NCBI GenBank assembly: GCA_963934295.1
Contig: CAWVXY010000003.1
Coordinates: 1 to 64,000, forward strand
DNA from: Seribacter sp963934295
GTDB lineage: Bacteria; Verrucomicrobiota; Verrucomicrobiia; Opitutales; Seribacteraceae
Reading direction: 5' to 3'
Length of the DNA stretch: 64,000 nt
Part shown: positions 8,806 to 15,569 of the stretch, piece by piece
Layout: each line of letters starts with the position of its first letter
How positions within the stretch are numbered: position 1 is the stretch's first letter
The notes under the pieces: generated by a model
Databases searched by the model: none
Told to the model about the DNA's origin: nothing
Seen by the model: only the letters and a program-made list of their open reading frames with translations
Made by a program: the position numbers and the translations under genes

Positions 8806-10068
8806 TTATTTTCGGCTTCCCGAGAAGCTCTCACAGATACCCTGAAATACAGATTCAGCATACTCTTCTACGAGGCTTAGCTTGGGTTCACCCCTGACTT
8901 TCATTTTGCCCTTGTAGTTCCCTAACTGAATCCGCTCGTAGGCATCCTTAGAATTCGCTATGTAGGGTTCCAAAAAAACTACTGGGCATCGGTAAATTCG
9001 ATTAGCGAGTAAATTTCTTGCCCACACACCCTTAACCTCTCCGACTTTCAATGCGTTGGGTCCTTTATAACTAAATGCAGGAAGCTTTGTCAGTCGACTG
9101 AATGAGCGAGACACATTTTCCGCGAGGAGTAACTCCGTTTTATGCCACCCGTTTAAAAGACGGAAAATCATTTCAAATCGTTGTTGATCATCCGCGAGCT
9201 CACCCCCCATATAGCAACCATTGACCAGCACATGATAATCATTTCTTTCCACTAATTCGAAAGAATCTGGATCGGACCAGGGTGCCGCATTTAAATGTAT
9301 AGAAACCGCGAAGTCGGGAAGAACCTGGGTATTAATAAAATCAGCCCGGGCATAAATCTCACTTACCCGGTAAAATAACACCTCACTTCGATCCTTTATC
9401 ATCTTCGTTCGTTCCTTTACTGGAAATCTTTCTCCCCGTCTTTCTTCCTTGGCGACAATCCATTCTTCGACCTCCTCAAGAAAGTCTTGGGGTTGATAAG
9501 AACTAACTGGTCGGTTTTCCTCACGCACTAAAATTACTTTAGCACCCACATCAATTAATTTTTTTTGGAGAATTTTGGCCACGGTCAGGGCTAAGTCTCC
9601 CTCCTTCACTGGAGGGCTGTCCTCAATCGAAAAATGCCTGCCTTCCATATTTGAATAATCTCCACCAATATGCCCAGGGTCCAAAGCAATGGTAAGTCTC
9701 TGTAATGAAAGTTTAGACCCGGATTGGGGAACACTGTCTTCGCCAGTGGATGTTTGATTTCCATCTCCAAAGGAAAGTTTATACCAGTCATCCAATGCTT
9801 TACTTTTCCGAATCCATACCTCTTCTTCCTTTAATTCTATCCAACCCTTTCGCCAACTGGCACGGGGACAATAAACCCTGGTAAGAAGACGCTCAAAGTC
9901 AGTTCTATTTATACGATTCTGAAATGAATCAAGAGATGACCACTCGGGTACGATGCTGGTATCAAGAAAGTCCTTAGCCAAAAGCGGCCAAGTAAACACC
10001 CAAAAAATCCACCCAAAAATCCATCGCCCCATTAAAATAACAATGAAGACAAAAAATTGGGTTTGCAA
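8806..10068 (-). CDS. N-acetylmuramoyl-L-alanine amidase family protein (Amidase_3)
   Basis: The 420-residue protein has a hydrophobic N-terminal segment (about 5-30) that acts as signal or anchor. The Amidase_3 core begins at about residue 125: LTIALDPGHIGG gives zinc ligand His133, KEGDLAL gives Glu156, and FAVSIHLNA gives the later zinc His. These enzymes cleave the amide between MurNAc and the peptide stem in the periplasm, for example at cell separation. A long insertion follows the SIHLNA motif, and no SPOR, LysM or AMIN domain can be seen. ATG codons at 10068 and 12 codons later are both possible. It is a single gene, divergent from the 10-kb regulatory locus. Confidence 0.8.
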   Translation of the reverse strand: MQTQFFVFIVILMGRWIFGWIFWVFTWPLLAKDFLDTSIVPEWSSLDSFQNRINRTDFERLLTRVYCPRASWRKGWIELKEEEVWIRKSKALDDWYKLSFGDGNQTSTGEDSVPQSGSKLSLQRLTIALDPGHIGGDYSNMEGRHFSIEDSPPVKEGDLALTVAKILQKKLIDVGAKVILVREENRPVSSYQPQDFLEEVEEWIVAKEERRGERFPVKERTKMIKDRSEVLFYRVSEIYARADFINTQVLPDFAVSIHLNAAPWSDPDSFELVERNDYHVLVNGCYMGGELADDQQRFEMIFRLLNGWHKTELLLAENVSRSFSRLTKLPAFSYKGPNALKVGEVKGVWARNLLANRIYRCPVVFLEPYIANSKDAYERIQLGNYKGKMKVRGEPKLSLVEEYAESVFQGICESFSGSRK

Positions 10069-10114
10069 AGTTTTTTCTTTTTACCGAGTCATCTAGGTAC
10101 AACTTTTATTGGTG

Positions 10115-10645
10115 ATGAAATTTAACAACCAGCCTTCCGAAATTCTCAAGGATAAGGAAATTCTCCTTCTTGAAGATGATCTACTTCTGGGAAAACGAAT
10201 TGCTGCCTTTCTTGAAAAAAGTGGCGCTGAATAACTCATTGCCAAAGTCTTGAAGAAGCAAGAATAGTCCTAACCGACCTTAGCTTTATGCTGCACTCTT
10301 TGACCTAAACCTACCGGATGGCGACACCCTAGAACTGCTGAGGGAAGGAATTGTGCCACAAAATAATTCGACGGTTCTGATGACCGGCGAAGGCGGGATT
10401 CCCTCCGCTGTTGAAGCAATTCAGTTGGGTGCATCTGATTACCTGAGCAAACCTTTTGACCTGAAGGAACTGGCCTACATTTTTGCCCGAGCAGATAACC
10501 GGAGAAAAAATGTTAGGATTAAGCAGCACAACCGGGAGCTGGAAAAGAAGAAATCGGAATAAACTAGACCGGTTTAAACAATAGTACCACTGTCTGCTCA
10601 CCTTGAATTTCTAAAGATTATTTGAATGACCGGGTGAAAAAATAA
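10115..10645 (+). pseudogene. Decayed NtrC-type response regulator; receiver remnant, ATPase domain deleted
   Basis: The region matches the regulator at 12943-14349 in pieces. The first 39 codons from the ATG at 10115 give KEILLLEDDLLLGKRI and then stop at 10232. After a frameshift and an in-frame TAG, the frame giving LFDLNLPDGDTLELLREG, LMTGEGGIPSAVEAI and DYLSKPFDLKEL continues to a stop at 10560. At 10613-10645 another frame gives KDYLNDRVKK then stop, which parallels RDYIRYRLQKKGE at the end of the intact protein. The AAA+ domain is therefore deleted and the reading frame broken at least twice. The stop is followed by the palindrome pair at 10664-10711, just as in the intact copy. A surviving receiver-only peptide from 10353 is unlikely, because it would lack the phosphorylated Asp. 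Confidence 0.85.
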
Positions 10646-10663
10646 CTAGACCAATGCCTTCAT

Positions 10664-10711
10664 TGAGAAATATTACCCCAAACAAAATAATTCATGGGTA
10701 AATATTTCCCA
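10664..10711. promoter_or_regulatory. Pair of 17-bp palindromic operator or enhancer sites, 31 bp apart (upstream of 10850)
   Basis: TGAGAAATATTACCCCA (10664-10680) and TGGGTAAATATTTCCCA (10695-10711) are imperfect palindromes. The reverse complement of the first matches the second at 14 of 17 positions. Start-to-start spacing is 31 bp, close to three helical turns. The same architecture with the same spacing occurs at 14353-14400. The likely ligand is the NtrC-type regulator at 12943, as an upstream activating site about 100 bp ahead of the sigma-54-like element at 10796. The sequence and spacing are seen; the binding protein is inferred. Confidence 0.7.
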
Positions 10712-10795
10712 ATTAAATCCAAGGCTCTCGGCAATAAATTTTAAGTAACTCCCATTAACCCTTACGCTGTATGCACTTAAGTAAAATAATAGATC

Positions 10796-10812
10796 TGGCA
10801 TAAATAATGAAA
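10796..10812 (+). promoter_or_regulatory. Weak sigma-54-like promoter element
   Basis: TGGCAT, five bases, then ATGAA follow the -24/-12 layout TGGCAC-N5-TTGCA. The -24 half is good (GG at 10797-10798), but the -12 GC is GA. The GG pair is 53 bp before the ATG of the coiled-coil gene at 10850; the parallel element before 14529 is at 54 bp. The matching distance and the upstream paired palindromes give it more weight than the sequence alone. No rpoN gene lies in the window. Confidence 0.4.
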
Positions 10813-10849
10813 GAAGGCCGCAATCATTACTTATTAACTAATTAAAAAT

Positions 10850-11497
10850 ATGAAAAAAACAACACTCACAATAATTCTCACCAGTATTGTAGCCTTTAGC
10901 GTTAGTTTTGGGCAACAACGTCCCAGAATAGCCAAGATTATGGTTGCTAAAGCCATAAAAGAAAAAGTTAGTTCAGGAGATATCGTAAGACTTGATAGAC
11001 CTGAACTTTCTGATGATGCTAAAGATCAGTTAAGTGAACTAAAAGGAAAGAAGGATGCCCTACGTGCCGAACTCAAGGAAAATATTTCCAATCTTGGAGA
11101 AGGTGCGAGCAAGGAGGAAATAAAAGAAGCAACCCAAACCTTCAAGCAAGCAAATCAAGATCGGTTTAATGAAATCAAGGAAGCTCATGAAGCTCTTCGT
11201 GAAAAGATCAAAGAAGCACGCCCACATCGTCAAGAGCGCCCACAAGTTAACATATCTGATGAACTGCAAACTAAAGTAGCAGTCTTAAAAGAAAAGCGTG
11301 AAGAATTGAAGAAATCAGGAAAAGCTCTTCGTGAAAATCTTAAGAATTCAAGCACCGAAGAAAAGAAAGTAATTATTGCTGAGTATAAAGAAACAAACAA
11401 GGCGAAGCATCGGCAGATCAAAGAAAATGCCCAGGCATTCAAAGAGGAGATTCGGGAGAATGTGGAAACCGAGGCGACAAGGACATCTGATCTCTGA
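10850..11497 (+). CDS. Secreted coiled-coil protein with C-terminal TRTSDL tag
   Basis: The 215-residue protein has a signal peptide (MKKTTLTIILTSIVAFSVSF, cleavage before or after GQQ), then highly charged, almost wholly helical sequence rich in Glu, Lys and Ala with heptad character. It ends EEIRENVETEATRTSDL. Residues about 60-215 align with the C-terminal half of the protein at 14529-15467: KEAHEALRE parallels KEAHEAIRE, and YKETNKAKH parallels FKETNKAKH. The fold suggests a periplasmic or surface filamentous coiled coil, reminiscent of Spy/CpxP-like chaperones in composition, but I see no LTxxQ motif. It is first in a probable operon with 11526 and 11925, under the sites at 10664-10812. 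Function unknown. Confidence 0.85.
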   Translation: MKKTTLTIILTSIVAFSVSFGQQRPRIAKIMVAKAIKEKVSSGDIVRLDRPELSDDAKDQLSELKGKKDALRAELKENISNLGEGASKEEIKEATQTFKQANQDRFNEIKEAHEALREKIKEARPHRQERPQVNISDELQTKVAVLKEKREELKKSGKALRENLKNSSTEEKKVIIAEYKETNKAKHRQIKENAQAFKEEIRENVETEATRTSDL

Positions 11498-11525
11498 TCT
11501 AACAATTCCTAATCATAAAAAATAC

Positions 11526-11903
11526 ATGAAAACAAAATTACTTATTACAATACCCCTTTTTATTTCTGCCACTTTGTTGGGTACTCCTGACCAAGGCGGC
11601 GATAGTAAGCCACCTAGTTTTCCAATCCGTGATGAAATAGTAAAAAGGTTTGATGCGGATGGGGATGGGAAGTTGAGCATGGATGAGCGTTTTACGATGC
11701 GTAAGAAAATGCAGGGCAGGAAAAAGGAATTTATGCAAAAATTTGACGCGAATGGGGATGGCATACTCAATGATGAGGAACGAGCCACAATCAGAAAAGC
11801 ATTTGAAAAACGTAAATCGGAAGCTTTTGAAAGTTTTGATGCTGACGGAGAAGAAATTCGCGATCAGGTTGAAACTGAGCCTAACCGGTCAACCGATCTT
11901 TAA
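11526..11903 (+). CDS. Secreted EF-hand protein with the same C-terminal tag
   Basis: I start this at the ATG at 11526, because upstream codons overlap the preceding gene and only this start gives a signal peptide (KTKLLITIPLFISATLLGTP). The 125-residue protein has two full EF-hand loops, DADGDGKLSMDE and DANGDGILNDEE, which should bind calcium. A third begins DADGEE but is cut short and runs straight into EEIRDQVETEPNRSTDL. That tail is the module that ends the coiled-coil proteins at 10850 and 14529, so a tail seems to have been joined to an EF-hand protein within the third loop. It is 28 bases after 10850 and 21 bases before 11925, so cotranscription is likely. Confidence 0.85.
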   Translation: MKTKLLITIPLFISATLLGTPDQGGDSKPPSFPIRDEIVKRFDADGDGKLSMDERFTMRKKMQGRKKEFMQKFDANGDGILNDEERATIRKAFEKRKSEAFESFDADGEEIRDQVETEPNRSTDL

Positions 11904-11924
11904 TTAATAATTGAACTATTTGTC

Positions 11925-12497
11925 ATGATTGAATCAAATGGAATTTTAGGCACATTGATGTCTCAATCTCACGCACAAGGTCGATCTCACTTAACAGATA
12001 AGCAATCCCAGCTTGTTACAGACACATTAAGTAAGTACGATCCCAATAATCTTACTGAAGCTGATGCTAAAGAAATTGCATCAAGCTTCCGGGACGCGGG
12101 AATCCGCCCCAGCAAAGCATTGAAAGAAGCAATTTCGGCGGAAGGGTTTGATGCAAAAACACTCGCTAAAAAAGCTGGACTGCGACCCAGCAAAGCATTG
12201 AAAGAAGCATTGTTGGCGGAAGGGCTTGATGCAAGAATAGCCGCTAAAAAAGCTGAACTTCAGGCTCCGCACCCCAGTGGTTCAGATGGAATGAAGGAAA
12301 GTTTCAATATTAGTGAGAATCAGTTGAGCGAACTCTACAATCTGCTTCATCAATACCACAGTGATGATTCATTAGATGCAGATCGTAATTCTTTATTAAA
12401 TTCCATTCAGGGAGTGTTAGGGGGCATTGAGATGATTGGACTCAAAGAGGTTACAAGGGCTCATGAAACCAATCTGAAAATGACCCAAACTGTTTGA
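11925..12497 (+). CDS. Unknown helical protein with internal RPSKALKEA repeats
   Basis: This 190-residue protein has no signal peptide. It carries two direct repeats, RPSKALKEAISAEGFDAK (about residues 63-80) and RPSKALKEALLAEGLDAR (about 87-104), separated by a short AKKAG-type linker. The C-terminal third is helical (NQLSELYNLLHQYHSDDSLD). The repeats recall short helical calcium- or protein-binding repeats, but I recognise no named family. It is the third gene after 10850 and 11526 and lacks their C-terminal tag (it ends KMTQTV). It is probably cytoplasmic or exported by a signal-peptide-independent route. Function unknown. Confidence 0.7.
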   Translation: MIESNGILGTLMSQSHAQGRSHLTDKQSQLVTDTLSKYDPNNLTEADAKEIASSFRDAGIRPSKALKEAISAEGFDAKTLAKKAGLRPSKALKEALLAEGLDARIAAKKAELQAPHPSGSDGMKESFNISENQLSELYNLLHQYHSDDSLDADRNSLLNSIQGVLGGIEMIGLKEVTRAHETNLKMTQTV

Positions 12498-12942
12498 ACA
12501 CAATACTCAAATCTATTCCTTGAATAAATAATCTATTGAACTGAATATTTAGCAATTTTTACGCTCTACCAGATGCACGAGCAATCGGTGCACGGTCAGA
12601 TCTGCTGAATATGAATAATAATATTTTTGACGCGAGGGAGGAGTGGAGGGGCATAATACCTGGTTAAAAGGGATTTGATACTAGGTTAACCCTCCCCTCT
12701 CGCGCTTATTTTTGGATTTGTGCAACCCTCGATACGATTAATTATTTATCAATATCAAGTTACAAAAAATTGGGTCTTAAATTGAAAACTCACTATTTGT
12801 TGAAAGAAATTTTTGATCAATTGAAGTCAGACCGTCAATTGAGAGATAAAATGTTGACTGCTAAATCACCTAGTACAATAACTACACTTTTATTAAAGGT
12901 AGATTGACTCAAAAAAGAATTGCGGTTCATTTCATCTTACCC
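12498..12942. other. Intergenic region between the secreted-protein operon and the regulator
   Basis: These 445 bases hold no convincing gene. The long imperfect hairpin at 12631-12713 is described separately. The rest is AT-rich. A TTG at 12904 is in frame with the regulator gene but adds an N-terminus with no counterpart in the decayed copy, so the region up to 12942 is treated as leader. No paired palindromes like those at 10664 and 14353 are present. Confidence 0.5.
12631..12713 (+). terminator. Long imperfect hairpin followed by a T-rich run
   Basis: The left arm GCGAGGGAGGAGTGGAGGG (12632-12650) faces the right arm CCCTCCCCTCTCGC (12690-12703). An inner GGTTAA (12662-12667) faces TTAACC (12686-12691). 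CTTATTTTT follows at 12705-12713. The stem has a bulge of about five bases in the left arm. It is GC-rich in an AT-rich surrounding, so it stands out. The simplest reading is the terminator of the 10850-11925 operon; a small RNA or a degenerate mobile element end is also possible. Confidence 0.5.
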
Positions 12943-14349
12943 ATGCAAACTATTCATAGGCTTAAAGGAAAAGAAATATTGTTACTTGAAGATGATCTTC
13001 TTCTGGGCAAGCGTATCGAATCGAAATTAGAACATGCAGGCCTCGAGGTCACACGGGTAGAGAACTGTGCCGATGCCGAGCGGGCTCTGGAGGAGATGCC
13101 TTTTGATTATGCCCTGTTCGACCTCAACCTGCCTGATGGTGAGAGTCTTGAACTGCTAAGAAAAGGAAAAGTCCCCTCCAATACCCCATGCATTCTTATG
13201 ACTGGAGAGGGCGGAATCCAATCGGCCGTGGAATCGATCCGGCTAGGAGCCGCGGATTATTTATCCAAACCTTTTGACCTCGATGAACTGCCAGTAGTTT
13301 TGCAACAGGCACAAGCCAGCTTAAAGTCCAAAAGACTCAATGAACATGTGGTAAAAAAGAGGAAAGAAAAATCCGACAGCCTCTTCTTTGAGGGTTCCTT
13401 TGCTGAGGACCTCGGACAGTTAAAAAAAGTACTCGCAGCTGATACCCGTTTGCAATCGAACCTCCCTCCTTTACTAATTCAGGGTCCGACAGGTACCGGA
13501 AAATCAACCTATGCAAAATGGATACACGCCAACGGCCCTAGAGCCAACCAGCCCTTTGTTGCCCTCAATTGTTCAGCGATTGCTGAAAACCTGATAGAAT
13601 CAGAATTGTTTGGTCATGAGAAAGGAGCGTTCACTGATGCTAAAGAAGCCCGCATTGGCCTGTTTGAGGCGGCAGACCAAGGCACACTTTTTTTGGATGA
13701 GATCACCAGCCTTTCCCTCCCAGCTCAGGCCAAGCTTCTTCTTTCCATAGAAACTGGAAAAATCCGCCGGGTAGGTAGCACCAAGGAATTTACGACTGAT
13801 GTCCGAATTATTGCCGCAGCCAATCAGGACCTTCGTGAAATGATTGGTGAAGGAAGCTTCCGGGAGGATCTTTTTCACCGACTTGATCTCTTGCGCATTA
13901 CCATCCCACCACTGGTTTCCCGAAGCGAGAATCTTGTTTTGTTCGCTAAACATCTACTGGCACTGCTTGCCCAAAAGTACCGCCTACCCATTCCAGATCT
14001 CGGTAAGGAGAGCCGAAATTTCATACTCACTCACAACTGGTCCGGCAATGTCAGGGAACTTGTGCATGAGCTAGAGCGCTCTCTGGTTCTTTGCGAACCC
14101 AATGAGCCTCTGCAAATTATCTCCGCTCCTGCACATGGATTGCATGCATTCAATCCGGTTGGTGAAGAGGATGACTGGCTCAACCCAGGATTTAGTTTTC
14201 CTAAGGAGGGGTTCGATCTGGAAAAAGAAATTCTTCGACTCATCGAACGAGCAATTTCCCAAGCAAATGGAAACATTTCGGAAGCAGCCAGGTTGCTTGG
14301 CGTGCCAAGGGATTATATTCGCTACCGACTTCAGAAAAAAGGGGAATGA
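12943..14349 (+). CDS. NtrC-type sigma-54-dependent response regulator
   Basis: I chose the ATG at 12943 (468 residues) rather than the TTG at 12904. The receiver domain spans about 11-125, with acidic pocket Asp17/Asp18, phosphoacceptor Asp60 in LFDLNLPDG, Thr87 and Lys109 (LSKPFD). The AAA+ domain has Walker A GPTGTGKST (181-189), the sigma-54 loop GAFTDA (228-233, Asp where the classic motif has Gly) and Walker B TLFLDEI (248-254). The C-terminal Fis-type HTH is AARLLGVPRDYIRYRLQKKG. Phosphorylation should drive oligomer formation and opening of a sigma-54 promoter. The probable kinase is at 16952. The palindromes 4 bases past its stop, and those at 10664, are likely binding sites. Confidence 0.93.
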   Translation: MQTIHRLKGKEILLLEDDLLLGKRIESKLEHAGLEVTRVENCADAERALEEMPFDYALFDLNLPDGESLELLRKGKVPSNTPCILMTGEGGIQSAVESIRLGAADYLSKPFDLDELPVVLQQAQASLKSKRLNEHVVKKRKEKSDSLFFEGSFAEDLGQLKKVLAADTRLQSNLPPLLIQGPTGTGKSTYAKWIHANGPRANQPFVALNCSAIAENLIESELFGHEKGAFTDAKEARIGLFEAADQGTLFLDEITSLSLPAQAKLLLSIETGKIRRVGSTKEFTTDVRIIAAANQDLREMIGEGSFREDLFHRLDLLRITIPPLVSRSENLVLFAKHLLALLAQKYRLPIPDLGKESRNFILTHNWSGNVRELVHELERSLVLCEPNEPLQIISAPAHGLHAFNPVGEEDDWLNPGFSFPKEGFDLEKEILRLIERAISQANGNISEAARLLGVPRDYIRYRLQKKGE

Positions 14350-14352
14350 CAT

Positions 14353-14400
14353 TTGGGAATTATTTCCAATTACCCCCATTAGCCTGGGGATTATTTCCAA
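14353..14400. promoter_or_regulatory. Pair of 17-bp palindromic operator or enhancer sites, 31 bp apart (upstream of 14529)
   Basis: TTGGGAATTATTTCCAA (14353-14369) and CTGGGGATTATTTCCAA (14384-14400) match each other at 15 of 17 positions and are themselves near-palindromic around TTGG-N9-CCAA. They start 31 bp apart. The first aligns without gaps to the site at 10695-10711 at 13 of 17 positions. The pair begins right after the stop of the regulator gene and about 90 bp before the sigma-54-like element at 14474. It is the probable enhancer for the gene at 14529 and may also autoregulate the regulator. The binding protein is inferred. Confidence 0.72.
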
Positions 14401-14473
14401 ATATCCCGAATGACAAATTGATTGAAAATTTCGTTAAATACTGATAAACAACAGTTAACCAATCTCTCAGCTT

Positions 14474-14490
14474 TGGCATCATAAATGGTT
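14474..14490 (+). promoter_or_regulatory. Weak sigma-54-like promoter element
   Basis: TTGGCATC, then ATAA, then ATGGTT resemble the -24/-12 layout. GG stands at 14475-14476 and the -12 GC is replaced by GG at 14487-14488. The distance from the -24 GG to the start codon at 14529 is 54 bp, against 53 bp for the element before 10850. The distance from the near enhancer is about one helical turn shorter than in the other locus, which keeps the same face of the helix. The -12 half is poor, so an alternative promoter is possible. Confidence 0.4.
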
Positions 14491-14528
14491 AAATAAATCC
14501 AAAGTTTATAATAATAACCAAAACAGAT

Positions 14529-15467
14529 ATGAAAAAATTAATCACCTTATTGCTCGTTAGTAGCCTGTATTTTTCTTGGGCCACTGCACAGGAAAAGCCA
14601 TCCATCGAAAAACCAAAGTTTGGAGAACACCTTTCACAAGACCGCCCGAAATATGTAAAAAAAGAATTTCCTAGACATTGGGGCAAGCCTCCTGCTGCAC
14701 AAGTTAAAGATTATGTTGATCTTCCTAAAGGTTTTGGTAACGGAAGTTCCACTCTTGCAAACTGGATCAAAGAGAACCTTAAAAAAGACTCCATCGAAAA
14801 GCCCGAAATCCTGACTGAAAGAGAAAAACTGGATCCCCGTAAACATGAAGCCGAAGTTATGGGAGCATTGAAAGAAGGTCGTATTACTAGAGAGGAAGCC
14901 CATAAAAAACTAGGTGCACTGAGGGGGGAAATGGAAAAGAAAGGCGAATTCAAGCGCCCGAAACGTCCAGTAAAACCTGAACTCAGCGACTCGGTAAAGG
15001 AAAGTATTTCCAACATTAAATCGCAACAGGAAGCCCTTCATCGTTCAATGAAAGCAAAACTAGCGGATCTCGGCAAAGATGCTTCCAAGGAAGACATGCG
15101 TGATGCAATTGAAACATTCAAGGCGGAAAATAAGGAAAAATTCGATTCTATCAAGGAAGCACATGAAGCGATTCGCGAAAGTATCGAATCAGCACGTCCT
15201 GAAAAACCCGAAAGACCCGAACTCAACGCTGAGTTAAAAGTAAAAGTGGAAACCCTTAAAGAAAAACACAAAGAACTACACTCCGCCCGTAAAGAACTAC
15301 ACGAGCAACTTAAGGAAGCCACAAAAGAGGAAAAAGAGGAATTAATTGCTGAATTTAAAGAGACCAATAAAGCAAAGCACGAAGAGATTAAAACTCAATC
15401 CAAGGAAATTAAGGAAGAAATCAGGGCCATTGTCGAAACGGAAGCTACCCGAACTTCTGATCTGTAA
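14529..15467 (+). CDS. Secreted coiled-coil protein, larger paralogue, with C-terminal TRTSDL tag
   Basis: The 312-residue protein has a signal peptide (MKKLITLLLVSSLYFSWATA, then QEK). A proline- and lysine-rich segment (about 22-110) is unique to it and includes ALKEGRITREEAHKKLGAL. From about residue 150 to the end it is a charged coiled coil homologous to the protein at 10850, ending EEIRAIVETEATRTSDL. Compared with the 10850 gene, almost every codon of the last eleven differs at a silent position, so the tail is held by selection on protein. It is transcribed alone between the enhancer pair at 14353 and the terminator at 15501. Localisation is periplasm or surface; function unknown. Confidence 0.87.
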   Translation: MKKLITLLLVSSLYFSWATAQEKPSIEKPKFGEHLSQDRPKYVKKEFPRHWGKPPAAQVKDYVDLPKGFGNGSSTLANWIKENLKKDSIEKPEILTEREKLDPRKHEAEVMGALKEGRITREEAHKKLGALRGEMEKKGEFKRPKRPVKPELSDSVKESISNIKSQQEALHRSMKAKLADLGKDASKEDMRDAIETFKAENKEKFDSIKEAHEAIRESIESARPEKPERPELNAELKVKVETLKEKHKELHSARKELHEQLKEATKEEKEELIAEFKETNKAKHEEIKTQSKEIKEEIRAIVETEATRTSDL

Positions 15468-15500
15468 TATCTCCAATTTCATAGCTAAATATAACTGATA

Positions 15501-15532
15501 GGAAGGAGCGATCTCCTCGCTCCTTCCTTTTT
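15501..15532 (+). terminator. Rho-independent terminator after the 14529 gene
   Basis: GGAAGGAGCGA (15501-15511) and TCGCTCCTTCC (15517-15527) pair perfectly over 11 bp with a 5-base loop, followed by a run of T. This closes the 14529 transcript and means the barrel and kinase genes downstream need their own promoter or depend on read-through. Confidence 0.92.
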
Positions 15533-15569
15533 CTTTGGCAAAATCAAAACAACTTTTTAATATAGTTTC

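Noticed and set aside
10353..10562. Stand-alone receiver protein inside the decayed regulator
   Set aside because: It starts after the phosphoacceptor Asp, has no plausible start, and lies between a frameshift and a lost ATPase domain, so it reads as part of a pseudogene.
12904..12942. Longer TTG start for the response regulator
   Set aside because: The added 13 residues have no counterpart in the related decayed copy, and an ATG with a normal receiver N-terminus lies at 12943.
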